The position numbers and the translations under genes were made by a program. 64,000 bases of DNA from an uncultured Altererythrobacter sp. (GTDB lineage: Bacteria; Pseudomonadota; Alphaproteobacteria; Sphingomonadales; Sphingomonadaceae). This document shows, piece after piece, positions 45,014 to 52,389 of the stretch. The notes beneath the pieces were generated by a model, which saw only the letters and a program-made list of their open reading frames with translations, made no database searches and was not told where the DNA came from. Every line of letters begins with the position of its first letter. The first letter of the stretch is position 1. The DNA lies in contig CAJXJY010000007.1 in NCBI GenBank assembly GCA_913055875.1, positions 1 to 64,000 on the forward strand, read 5' to 3'.

Positions 45014-45688
45014 TCAGACCTCGATCAGCCGGTCGGGCAGTTCGTTCTGGTCGTCCTCGGCGCGGGGGAAGTGTTCGGACAGCACCTGCCCGACGTCGCG
45101 CACGCCCGCCGCCAGCCCCTCGGCGATGCGGCCCTGCCTGATTTCGACCAGCATGTCGGCCATCGCCTCGCCCCACACTTCGGCGGGGACGATCGCCGCA
45201 ATCGGCTCGTCGGCGACGATTTCGGCGCGGTGCTCGCGCATCGAGAGGTACAGCAGCACCCCCGTACGGCCATGCGTGCGGCGCTCGGCGCCGACCTTGA
45301 AATGCTTGATCGCGCAGGCATGCACGCGCGCGGTCTTGACCGGGCCGGGCGTGAGCGCGAAGCGCAGCACGTCCCACGACAGCAGCAGCCAGCCGAGTGC
45401 GAAGGCGATCAGCCCGAGCGCGATCGTCATGCTGGCTAGCTCGCCGGTGGTCCATTCGTGCCCCCAACCTCCGACCAGCGCGTCCCACAAATCCATGAAC
45501 GGGGCGGGGAAGGCGGCGAACAGGCTCATCGCGGTGAAGGACAGCGCCGCCGCCCACACCAGCACGACGTCGCTGTAGCCGTCCGAGCGGTCGGCGAGCA
45601 CGGTGACGATCTCGCCGCTGGTGACGAGTTCGGCCTCGCCCACTGCGTCGGAGACGATCGTGTGCTGTTCGGGTGAGAGATACGCCAT
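45014..45688 (-). CDS. TPM domain membrane protein
   Basis: A 224-residue protein with a TPM-type fold split by membrane helices. LSPEQHTIVSDAVGEAELVTSGEIVTVLADRS begins the domain, two hydrophobic segments follow (VVLVWAAALSFTAMSLFAAF and MTIALGLIAFALGWLLLSW), then GRTGVLLYLSMREHRAEIVADEPI, the conserved core. It is the last gene of a coupled lemA/TPM operon; the stop of the upstream gene abuts its ATG. Family function is unclear. Confidence 0.82.
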   Translation of the reverse strand: MAYLSPEQHTIVSDAVGEAELVTSGEIVTVLADRSDGYSDVVLVWAAALSFTAMSLFAAFPAPFMDLWDALVGGWGHEWTTGELASMTIALGLIAFALGWLLLSWDVLRFALTPGPVKTARVHACAIKHFKVGAERRTHGRTGVLLYLSMREHRAEIVADEPIAAIVPAEVWGEAMADMLVEIRQGRIAEGLAAGVRDVGQVLSEHFPRAEDDQNELPDRLIEV

Positions 45689-46504
45689 CTACCAGCCTCC
45701 CGAGGCGCCGCCGCCTCCGAAACTTCCGCCGCCGCCGGAAAAGCCTCCGCCCCCGCCGAATCCGCCTCCGCCACCGAAACCGCCCCAGCCGCCCGAATCG
45801 CCGTCGATCCCGCGCGCGATCGCCTTGCCGGCCTCCCACAGGATGATGTCGCCGACCACCCCGCCGACCCCGCCGCGGCGATAGCGCCGCCGCTTGCCGC
45901 CGCGGAACATCGGCAGGATGAAAAAGAAGAAGATGAAGGCGAACCAGATCAGCGTGCCGATCGGGAACCCGCCATCGCTCTCGCGCTCCTGGGTGGCCTG
46001 TTCGGCGATCAGCGCGGCCTCTTCGGGCGGCAGTTCGAGCTGGGTAATGATCTGGTCCGCACCCCACGCTATGCCGCCGGAAAAATCGCCGTCGCGGAAA
46101 TAGGGCTTCATGCCCTCAATATATTCGAAGGCGAGTCCGTCGGGGATGGTGCCCTCGAGCCCATAGCCGACTTCGACCCGCATTTTCCTGTCGTTGGGTG
46201 CGACGATCAGGATGATGCCGTCGTTGTTTTCCGAATCGCCCAGCCCCCATTCGCGCCCGAGCCGGTAGCCGTAATCGGCGATGTCGTAGCCATCGAGGTC
46301 GGGAATGGTGGCGATAACGAATTGGCGCTGGCTCCGCTCCTCGAACGCGTCGAGCTTCTGCGTCAGTTCGGCTTCGGTTGCCTCGTCGATGATATTCGCC
46401 GCATCCACCACCGGCGCGGTCCCCCGCTCGGGGAAATCCTGCGCGGCGGCGGGAAGCGCGGCGAACATCGCCAGCATCCCGAGCAAGGCGATCCACAGCC
46501 TCAT
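45689..46504 (-). CDS. YgcG family TPM protein
   Basis: A 271-residue protein with signal peptide LLGMLAMFAALPAAAQDFP and a periplasmic TPM domain (VVDAANIIDEATEAELTQKL ... WGLGDSENNDGIILIVAPNDRK ... RVEVGYGLEGTIPDGLAF). A membrane helix follows (IGTLIWFAFIFFFFILPMF) and then a Gly-rich tail (GGGGGFGGGGGFSGGGGSFG), the usual ending of YgcG proteins. Its ATG overlaps the TGA of the upstream TPM lipoprotein gene. Confidence 0.88.
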   Translation of the reverse strand: MRLWIALLGMLAMFAALPAAAQDFPERGTAPVVDAANIIDEATEAELTQKLDAFEERSQRQFVIATIPDLDGYDIADYGYRLGREWGLGDSENNDGIILIVAPNDRKMRVEVGYGLEGTIPDGLAFEYIEGMKPYFRDGDFSGGIAWGADQIITQLELPPEEAALIAEQATQERESDGGFPIGTLIWFAFIFFFFILPMFRGGKRRRYRRGGVGGVVGDIILWEAGKAIARGIDGDSGGWGGFGGGGGFGGGGGFSGGGGSFGGGGASGGW

Positions 46505-47082
46505 GCGGCGTTCTCCCCGGCAATAGTTTCGTTGTCGTTGGCGGGCTGCGACGGATAGCGCTTCATCCGCTCGACCAGCGCCTGCGCGCCGGCTTCGACG
46601 CCAGCTTCGAAGTCGCCCTCTTTGAAACGCGGTATCATCACCTCGTCGATCAGGTTTTTGCAAAAAAGGTCGGTGAAGGTGCTCTCGATTCCCTTGCCGA
46701 CTTCGATCCGGACCTTCCGCTCGTTCGGGGCGAGCAGGATCATCAGCCCGTCATTGCGCTCGGCATCGCCAAGGCCCCACCTGCGAGCATAATAGAGCGA
46801 ATAGTCCTCGATCGCATAACCCTCCAACGATTGCACCGTGACGATACCAACCTGCTGGCCGTATCGCTCTTCCGCGCCGTCGAGCAGCGCGGTCAGCCGA
46901 GCTTCGCTCGGCGGGTCGAGCACCTGCGCCGCATCGCGGATGCGGCCCGGATAGTTTTCCGCCGATGGGGACAGATCGAAACTGGCGGCGGATGTCGTCT
47001 CCCCCGCACCGTCCGAACAGCCCGCCGCACCGATCAGCAACAGCGGTGCAGCCACCGCCGCGAAAATTGCCCGGAATGTCAT
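46501..47082 (-). CDS. TPM domain lipoprotein
   Basis: A 193-residue protein. The signal ends LLLIGAAGCSDG with a probable lipid-modified Cys. The TPM domain runs from IRDAAQVLDPPSEARLTALL through VGIVTVQSLEGYAIEDYSLYYARRWGLGD and GLMILLAPNERKVRIEVGKG. The start at 47082 overlaps the upstream stop (ATGA) and the stop overlaps the next start, so three genes are translated as a chain. Biochemical activity unknown; some TPM proteins have phosphatase activity. Confidence 0.83.
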   Translation of the reverse strand: MTFRAIFAAVAAPLLLIGAAGCSDGAGETTSAASFDLSPSAENYPGRIRDAAQVLDPPSEARLTALLDGAEERYGQQVGIVTVQSLEGYAIEDYSLYYARRWGLGDAERNDGLMILLAPNERKVRIEVGKGIESTFTDLFCKNLIDEVMIPRFKEGDFEAGVEAGAQALVERMKRYPSQPANDNETIAGENAA

Positions 47083-47696
47083 GTGGCCGACTGGCTCTCT
47101 TCTATCGCCCACTCACCTTCGACATCGCGAATACCCTGCGTCACTGCGGTCAGCCCGGCGCGAAGCCCGGCTTCCCAGTCACCCTTTCTGAATGACGGAA
47201 CGACTGCCGGTTCGATGATCTTCTTGAGCTGTGCGGCAAAGGATGGCGGAACTTTCCCCTTTTCGAACCAGTAGGCGTCCGGACGCCCGGCATACGCGCT
47301 TTCGTCGATCGCCATACGAAGCTGAAATACGAACGTTCTTTCGGTCGGGGAGAGCAGCAGGATTGCGCTGTGGCGACGTTCGCCGACCGAACTGCTCCAG
47401 CGGTCGAGCATGGCGTCGGCGAAATCCGCGGGGACGACACCATCGAAGCCATCGACAGTCATGATGACCATATGCACCGAGGTCTTGTCCTCGATCTCGG
47501 CCAGCTCGTCGTTCAGTCTGGATTCCGCTGTCGATGCAAGCACATCGGCCTGATCGAGTATCCGGTTCGACAGATCTAGCGGGAGTCCGCGCTCGGGTGC
47601 ATCCGCTACCGGTTTTTCCGCAGCCAGCAGCGGCACCGGGCCAATGGCGAGCAGCGAATGGAGTGCTGCTGCGGCGCATGGCATGCTGCGAACCAC
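47079..47696 (-). CDS. TPM domain exported protein
   Basis: A 205-residue protein starting at GTG 47696 (or ATG 47684). A signal-like leader (ALHSLLAIGPVPLLAAEKP) is followed by a divergent TPM domain (RILDQADVLASTAESRLNDEL, HMVIMTVDGFDGVVPADFADA, SAILLLSPTERTFVFQLRM). It follows lemA by about five bases. It is the most divergent of the four TPM proteins here. Confidence 0.8.
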   Translation of the reverse strand: MVRSMPCAAAALHSLLAIGPVPLLAAEKPVADAPERGLPLDLSNRILDQADVLASTAESRLNDELAEIEDKTSVHMVIMTVDGFDGVVPADFADAMLDRWSSSVGERRHSAILLLSPTERTFVFQLRMAIDESAYAGRPDAYWFEKGKVPPSFAAQLKKIIEPAVVPSFRKGDWEAGLRAGLTAVTQGIRDVEGEWAIEESQSAT

Positions 47697-47701
47697 TTCG
47701 C

Positions 47702-48310
47702 TCAGTTCGAGGTCATGTCGAGCTGTGGTGCCACTTCGGCGCCTTCGCTCACCGCCTCGTAGGGCACCATCGGCTCGGCGCCGTGGATCAGGTTGGCGCC
47801 GATCGTGTCGGGGAAGGTGCGGATGGTGGTGTTATAGTCGCGCACCGCCTCGTTGTAGTCTCGGATGGCGACGCGGATGCGGTTCTCCTGCCCCTCGATC
47901 TGGGTCATGAAGCGGCCGAAATTGTCCTGGCTCTTGAGCTCGGGATAGGCCTCTACATTCGCCATCAGCCGCGACAGCGCGCCGCCGAATGTATTCTGCG
48001 CTTCCTGGTACTGCGCCATCTTTTCGGGATCGCCGAGATCCTCGCCGTCGAGCCGGATTTCGGGCCTCGTGGCCGAGGCGCGCGCGGAAATCACCGCGTC
48101 GAGCGTCTGCCGCTCCTGCTCGGCCGAGGACATCACGATCTGTTCGAGGTTGGGCACGAGGTTGGCACGTTCCTGGAACGCGGCTTCGACATCGGCCCAT
48201 TTGGCCTTGGCGTTTTCTTCCGCGGCGGGCACCGAATTGATGCCGCAGGCGGCGAGGCCGATGCTGGCGACCAGCGCCAGCGCGGCGTTGCGGACGGTCT
48301 TGAAGTTCAT
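47702..48310 (-). CDS. LemA family protein
   Basis: A 202-residue helical protein. The lipoprotein-like signal ends VASIGLAACGINS. The LemA hallmark follows: DVEAAFQERANLVPNLEQIV, then AYPELKSQDNFGRFMTQIEGQENRI and YNEAVRDYNTTIRTFPDTI. First gene of the lemA/TPM operon; it is divergent from mscL. LemA proteins commonly travel with TPM proteins; function unclear. Confidence 0.92.
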   Translation of the reverse strand: MNFKTVRNAALALVASIGLAACGINSVPAAEENAKAKWADVEAAFQERANLVPNLEQIVMSSAEQERQTLDAVISARASATRPEIRLDGEDLGDPEKMAQYQEAQNTFGGALSRLMANVEAYPELKSQDNFGRFMTQIEGQENRIRVAIRDYNEAVRDYNTTIRTFPDTIGANLIHGAEPMVPYEAVSEGAEVAPQLDMTSN

Positions 48311-48475
48311 TTGGCAGGCTCCCCAAGAGCACGCGGGGAATGCGCGTGCGATCTGTGTTGCCTAGATAGCACACCGCGGCCGGTTTTCAAGGATCGCGCA
48401 TGCATTTTCGCCGGGCTTGGCAGGCGAATGCGGGGCTGGCACAAGCAGGGCGGAGCGGAGTTTCGGGAGACGATC

Positions 48476-48910
48476 ATGCTGGCGGATTTCAAGGCGTTCA
48501 TCGCCAAGGGCAATGTGATGGAACTGGCGGTCGCGGTGATCATCGCGGGCGCGTTCGCGACCATCGTCAAGTCGCTGACCGACGATGTCATCATGCCGTT
48601 CGTCGGCTGGCTGTTCGGCGGGGCGGATTTTTCCAACCATTTCATCCTGCTGAGCGTGCCCGAGGGCTACGAAGGCGCGGCCGGCGACTATGCCGCGCTC
48701 AAGGAAGCGGGGGCGGCGATGATCGGCTACGGCGCGTTCCTGACCGCGGTGATCAATTTCGTGATCCTGGCCTTCATCATCTTCCTGCTGGTGCGCTACA
48801 CCAAGAAGGTGGTGGCCGAATTCGAAGCCAGACCGCCCGAGGAAAAACCCGCCGGCCCGACCGAGCTGGATTTGCTCAAGGAAATCCGGGACGAGTTGAA
48901 GAAGGGGTAA
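48476..48910 (+). CDS. mscL: Large-conductance mechanosensitive channel
   Basis: A 144-residue channel subunit. It starts MLADFKAFIAKGNVMELAVA, with helix TM1 (VIIAGAFATIVKSLTDDVIMP), a periplasmic loop, TM2 (FLTAVINFVILAFIIFLLVRY) and the C-terminal bundle (LDLLKEIRDELKKG). It releases solutes under hypo-osmotic shock. Homopentameric in characterised bacteria. Confidence 0.95.
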   Translation: MLADFKAFIAKGNVMELAVAVIIAGAFATIVKSLTDDVIMPFVGWLFGGADFSNHFILLSVPEGYEGAAGDYAALKEAGAAMIGYGAFLTAVINFVILAFIIFLLVRYTKKVVAEFEARPPEEKPAGPTELDLLKEIRDELKKG

Positions 48911-48924
48911 GGGAGAGAGGATTT

Positions 48925-49165
48925 TTTGTTGCGTGCGGTCAGGACCTCCGTCCGGCCCTTGCGGCACCGGCCCGCTCCCTCACCCGGAGTCCTTGTCACG
49001 TGCGGGCCAGACGTCCGTCTGGCCCTTGCGGCACCAGCCCACTCCCCCACCCGGCCACCCCGACCATAGTATCCTATGGGTGGCCGGGTGGGGGAGTGGG
49101 CTGGTGCCGCTACCGGCGGTCCGACAATTGCCAAGCAACGACTCGCGGCCAACCGCCGGAAAACA
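48925..49165. repeat. Composite dispersed repeat with 33-bp perfect hairpin (copy B)
   Basis: No gene lies here. The element begins TTGTTGCGTGCGGTCAGGAC, contains GCGGCACCGGCCCGCTCCC, then a 33-bp perfect inverted repeat (49028-49060 with 49078-49110). Its 17-base loop holds an inner stem CATAG-tatc-CTATG. It ends with the module GGCGGTCCGACAATTGCCA ... ACCGCCGGAAAACAA. Copy C (60.5-60.9 kb) and copy A (1-117) share the modules. The tmRNA promoter begins directly after it. Confidence 0.85.
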
Positions 49166-49209
49166 ACACGCTCACTTCCCATTAAGCCGATCGTCGCTAT
49201 ATAGGGCCT

Positions 49210-49530
49210 GCTCGTTTCGGCGGGCTATGGCGATAAATTGCGGTGTGCAATAGACGCAACGGACCCGGGGGCAGTACCCGGCGGCTCCACCAAAAACGGC
49301 GGTTTTCCGCCGTTCCTGACGGGGCCGAACCAGGATCGACGTGTGTTGAAAAGCATCGTTTTCGCCCGGGCTGAGTACCCCGTAAAACTGTTCAAACACA
49401 CAAGTGCCAATGACAATGAAGCACTCGCTCTCGCTGCGTAATCTGACGGCCTAACGGCCCGAACTTACAAAGCCAAAGCGCGGTTGGACCCACCGGGCAA
49501 CAGAAGCGGATTCCGGGGCTCCGGGGGTAG
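49210..49530 (+). ncRNA. ssrA: tmRNA, circularly permuted two-piece form
   Basis: The acceptor piece comes first and ends at 49292 with GGCGGCTCCACCA, preceded by a T-arm-like GGGGGCAGTACCCGG. After a short spacer the coding piece begins at 49321 with GGGGCCGA, which pairs with CGGCTCC to close the acceptor stem, followed by the alphaproteobacterial GATCGACGTGTGTTGAAA. The tag reading frame is 49406-49441 (resume codon GCC; ANDNEALALAA, TAA). The outer ends are approximate. tmRNA rescues stalled ribosomes and tags the product for degradation. Confidence 0.9.
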
Positions 49531-49561
49531 CTAGCAACAGAAACCCCCACCTTTCCCGATA

Positions 49562-49644
49562 CGTCATCCCGGACCTGATCCGGGATCTCGTGCAGATATG
49601 TCCGACAGTGCGGAGACAGATCCCGGATCAAGTCCGGGACGACG
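49562..49644. repeat. GTCATCCC palindromic repeat, copy 2
   Basis: CGTCATCCCGGACCTGATCC on the left is the inverted relative of the right arm (GGATCAAGTCCGGGACGACG). The centre (CTCGTGCAGATATGTCCGAC) differs from the other two copies. It abuts the stop codon of the next minus-strand gene. Confidence 0.8.
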
Positions 49645-49896
49645 TCAGGGTTGCGAAGTTCCGACCGCCTCTGCCGCCTTCCGCTCCTGCTCGTAGCGCA
49701 GGCAATCTAAAATCTTCGCGCCCGCCAGGAACACCGCGCCGCTGCAGGCCGCGAACAGCAGCCAGCCGAAAACGCCCGGATATTGTTCGAGATAGTGGCT
49801 GCCGCGGCTCATCGCGCCCACCGCGAGCGCGTAGATGACCAGATAGGCCTCCCACTTGTTCTTGATCACGAACAGCCGTCCGATCTTCCGCAGCAC
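49645..49896 (-). CDS. Small membrane protein, 83 aa
   Basis: An 83-residue protein with a basic start (MLRKIGRLFVIKNKWEAYL), two hydrophobic segments (LVIYALAVGAMSRG and VFGWLLFAACSGAVFLAG) and a charged tail (LRYEQERKAAEA). The frame is open to a GTG at 49902, but AAGGGAG directly abuts that codon; the GTG at 49896 has proper spacing. It looks like a conserved sphingomonad protein; function unknown. Confidence 0.7.
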   Translation of the reverse strand: MLRKIGRLFVIKNKWEAYLVIYALAVGAMSRGSHYLEQYPGVFGWLLFAACSGAVFLAGAKILDCLRYEQERKAAEAVGTSQP

Positions 49897-50015
49897 GCGC
49901 ACTCCCTTTCGTTAACGTCTCGCACTGCAAGCGGCGTGCCAGGGGCCGATTGCCGCGCGGGACGGTGGTTAACGCGGGGAGGAGTGTAAACGCTGCCGAC
50001 GCATCGGCAAGCGCG

Positions 50016-51266
50016 TTAACCCAGTTCGGCGAGATCGAGCGCTTCGAGCAGCGCCTGCCGCGCCGCGCGCACGTCGCGGGCGAGCGCAGCATTGCCGATA
50101 TCTGCGGGCGCGATGGCGTCGGGCCAGTGCTTGCCGATCACCGTTTCGAGCAGGTCCGCCTTCGCCTCGTCGAGCAGGAAGCGCGGATCGACCGTCGCCG
50201 GGTCGGCGACCACGCGCAGCCGCAGGCAGGCCGGGCCGCCGCCATTGGCCATCGACTGGCGGACGTCGACCGGGATGACCTTTCGGATCGGACCGTTCGA
50301 TGCGAGCATACCCTCGCACCAGTTCCAGACCGCTTCGCTCTCGCGGCATTCCTCGGGCACCACCAGCGCCATCTCGCCCGAGGGCAGGGTGACCAGCTGC
50401 GCGTTGAACAGATAGGTGCGGATCGCCTCTTCCAGGCTCACCGCGTTGGCCGGTACCTCGACCACTTCCAGCGCGGGGAAGGCGGCGCGGATTGCCTCGT
50501 ATGCACCCTTGCGGTCCGCGAAGGCTTGTTCGTGTGCGAACAGTACCCGCTCGTTGGCGACCGAAACCACGTCGTTGTGGAATGCGCCCGCAGCGATAGC
50601 TTCGGGATTCTGTTCGATAAACACACAACGTTCAGGATCGAGGCTGTGCTTGCGCGCGACCGTGTGGCTGGCCTGTTCGTGCTGGCGCGCCGGGAATATA
50701 CCGCCCGGCCTGCCATAGACGAACACCTCGACACCCGGCGCATCGTGGCTCTCGCAGAATCGCATGTGGTTGGCGGCACCTTCGTCGCCGAAGGTAGGCG
50801 GGACGGGGCCGTGGACGGCGAAAGTGCGCTTGTCGGCGAAGACGAGAGCCAGCTGCCTTTGCGTGTCGGGCCATTCCTGCGCACGGTGGACCATGGAGAC
50901 GAGGTTGGCGGGCGTGAGATGGCAGCGCCCGTCCTCGCAATCGGGGGCGGGGCTGACGGTGGCGGCGTTGGCGGTCCACATCGAACTGGCCGACCAGACC
51001 GCGGCGTGAAGCTGGGCCGGCGCGGTCTCGTCTAGAAAGAGGGCGGCTTCCAGTTCCGAATTCGGGCGCGGCAACGGCAGGAGGAAGCCTTGTCCAAGGC
51101 CCAGCGCCATGTTGGCGCGCATCTTTGCCACGCCCTGCAGCGCGGCGGCGCGGGGGTGCGAGGTATCGCCCTTGTGCGCGGTCGCGGCGAGGTTGCCGAG
51201 GCTGAGGCCGGCGTAGTTGTGGCTGGGGCCGACGATGCCGTCGAAATTGATCTCGACGAGGGTCAT
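50016..51266 (-). CDS. astB: N-succinylarginine dihydrolase
   Basis: A 416-residue guanidino-group-modifying enzyme, second step of the arginine succinyltransferase (AST) pathway, releasing ammonia and CO2 to give succinylornithine. The N-terminus EINFDGIVGPSHNYAGLSLG is diagnostic, with GGGPACLRLRVV near the C-terminus (catalytic-site region). ATG 51266 follows GAGGTATGCCGC. It is third in the ast cluster, separated from astA by a palindromic repeat. Confidence 0.95.
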   Translation of the reverse strand: MTLVEINFDGIVGPSHNYAGLSLGNLAATAHKGDTSHPRAAALQGVAKMRANMALGLGQGFLLPLPRPNSELEAALFLDETAPAQLHAAVWSASSMWTANAATVSPAPDCEDGRCHLTPANLVSMVHRAQEWPDTQRQLALVFADKRTFAVHGPVPPTFGDEGAANHMRFCESHDAPGVEVFVYGRPGGIFPARQHEQASHTVARKHSLDPERCVFIEQNPEAIAAGAFHNDVVSVANERVLFAHEQAFADRKGAYEAIRAAFPALEVVEVPANAVSLEEAIRTYLFNAQLVTLPSGEMALVVPEECRESEAVWNWCEGMLASNGPIRKVIPVDVRQSMANGGGPACLRLRVVADPATVDPRFLLDEAKADLLETVIGKHWPDAIAPADIGNAALARDVRAARQALLEALDLAELG

Positions 51267-51277
51267 GCGGCATACCT

Positions 51278-51358
51278 CGTCATCCCAGCAAAAGCTGGGA
51301 TCTCGTGCCGCCCGGTCGGACGGTTACGAGGAAGATCCCAGCTTTCGCTGGGATGACG
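51278..51358. repeat. GTCATCCC palindromic repeat, copy 3, between astA and astB
   Basis: CGTCATCCCAGCAAAAGCTG on the left pairs with the right arm (CAGCTTTCGCTGGGATGACG). The central part CTCGTGCCGCCCGGTCGGAC is nearly the same as in copy 1 although the arms have changed together, which is typical of selected hairpins. It sits inside the ast gene cluster. Confidence 0.8.
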
Positions 51359-51372
51359 GAGTATCCATATGC

Positions 51373-52389
51373 TCACCGCGCCACGCTCCACACTTCGTCG
51401 CCTTCGCTCACCCCCAGCGCCGCGGCGGCCTTGCGGCAGATATGGACCGTGCCGTCGTCCTGGAAATCGCGCATGCCGTAGGCGGAGCGGAAGCTGGTCA
51501 GCTCGCCCGTCGCCAGGATCGCGCGCTCGCCGAGATCGAGGTCGGCGTTGGAAATCTCGGCCGGACGCGCTTCGGCGACGCTTTTGACGTTGTCGGTGCG
51601 CGCCAGCATGGTCGGGCCGCCGTCGAAGATGTCGACATAGCCTTCATAGGCGAAGCCTTCCTTCTCGAGCATCCGCATCGCTGCGCGGCCGGTCGGGTGG
51701 GGCAGGCCGATGACCTTCTTCGCCTCCTCGTCGAGCATCGCGACATAGACCGGGTGCTTGGGCATCAGGTCGGCGATGAACTGGTTGCCGTTGAGCGCGT
51801 TGAAATTGTCCGCTTCCTGAAAGCTCATCCCGAAGAAGCGGCCCGCCACCCCGTCCCAGAAGGGCGAGCCGCCGCGATCGTCGATGATCCCGCGCAGTTC
51901 GGCGAGCACGCGGTCGGCGAAGCGGCGGCGGTGCATGGCGATGAACAGATAGCGGCTGCGCGCAAGCAGCAGGCCGAGCCCGCCGGCGCGTTCGCTGGGG
52001 TGGAGGAACAGCCCGCCGACCTCGCTGCAGCCTTCGAGATCGGTGACGAGGCTGAGCAGCTCGGCGCGCACGGTGCGGTCGAGTTCCTGCGAATGCTGCG
52101 TGTGCGTTGTCAGGCGGTAGGAATAGAACGGCCAGCGCTGGCCGACCTGGGTGAACAGCTGGCAGGTCCCGCGCACCGCACCCGTCTCGGTGTTTTCGAG
52201 CACCAGCACGAACTGGTCGTCGCCGAGTTCGTCCTCCTCGCGCGCGAACGCGGCGTCGGCGCGTTCGAGCTTGCCCGCCAGCGCATCGCGATCGGCGGGC
52301 AGGTTGGTGAAGCCGCCGCCGGTGAGCTTGGCCATCTCATAAAGCGGTTCGAGATCGTCGGTGTGCGCGGCGCGCAGGCGGAAGGTCAA
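51373..52389 (-). CDS. astA: Arginine N-succinyltransferase
   Basis: A 338-residue GNAT-type enzyme catalysing succinyl-CoA + arginine to N2-succinylarginine, the first AST step. It begins TFRLRAAHTDDLEPLYEMAK and shows GGLFLHPSERAGGLGLLLARSRYLF, DGVAGRFFGMSF and DIFDGGPTMLART, conserved in AstA. The start is TTG at 52389, overlapping the stop of the upstream hydrolase (TTGA) and preceded by GGAGATCC, so translation is coupled. Confidence 0.93.
   Translation of the reverse strand: MTFRLRAAHTDDLEPLYEMAKLTGGGFTNLPADRDALAGKLERADAAFAREEDELGDDQFVLVLENTETGAVRGTCQLFTQVGQRWPFYSYRLTTHTQHSQELDRTVRAELLSLVTDLEGCSEVGGLFLHPSERAGGLGLLLARSRYLFIAMHRRRFADRVLAELRGIIDDRGGSPFWDGVAGRFFGMSFQEADNFNALNGNQFIADLMPKHPVYVAMLDEEAKKVIGLPHPTGRAAMRMLEKEGFAYEGYVDIFDGGPTMLARTDNVKSVAEARPAEISNADLDLGERAILATGELTSFRSAYGMRDFQDDGTVHICRKAAAALGVSEGDEVWSVAR

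Noticed and set aside
45014-47696. Four TPM proteins as recent tandem duplicates
   Set aside because: The domains are strongly diverged in sequence and topology, and DNA similarity between them is not visible, so any duplication is ancient.
49225-49441. Short open frames across 49.2-49.4 kb as independent proteins
   Set aside because: They lie within the tmRNA gene; only the tag codons 49406-49441 are translated by the trans-translation mechanism.
43493-51358. CRISPR-like spacing of the GTCATCCC repeats
   Set aside because: Copies are kilobases apart with genes between them and have no uniform spacers; no cas genes are present.
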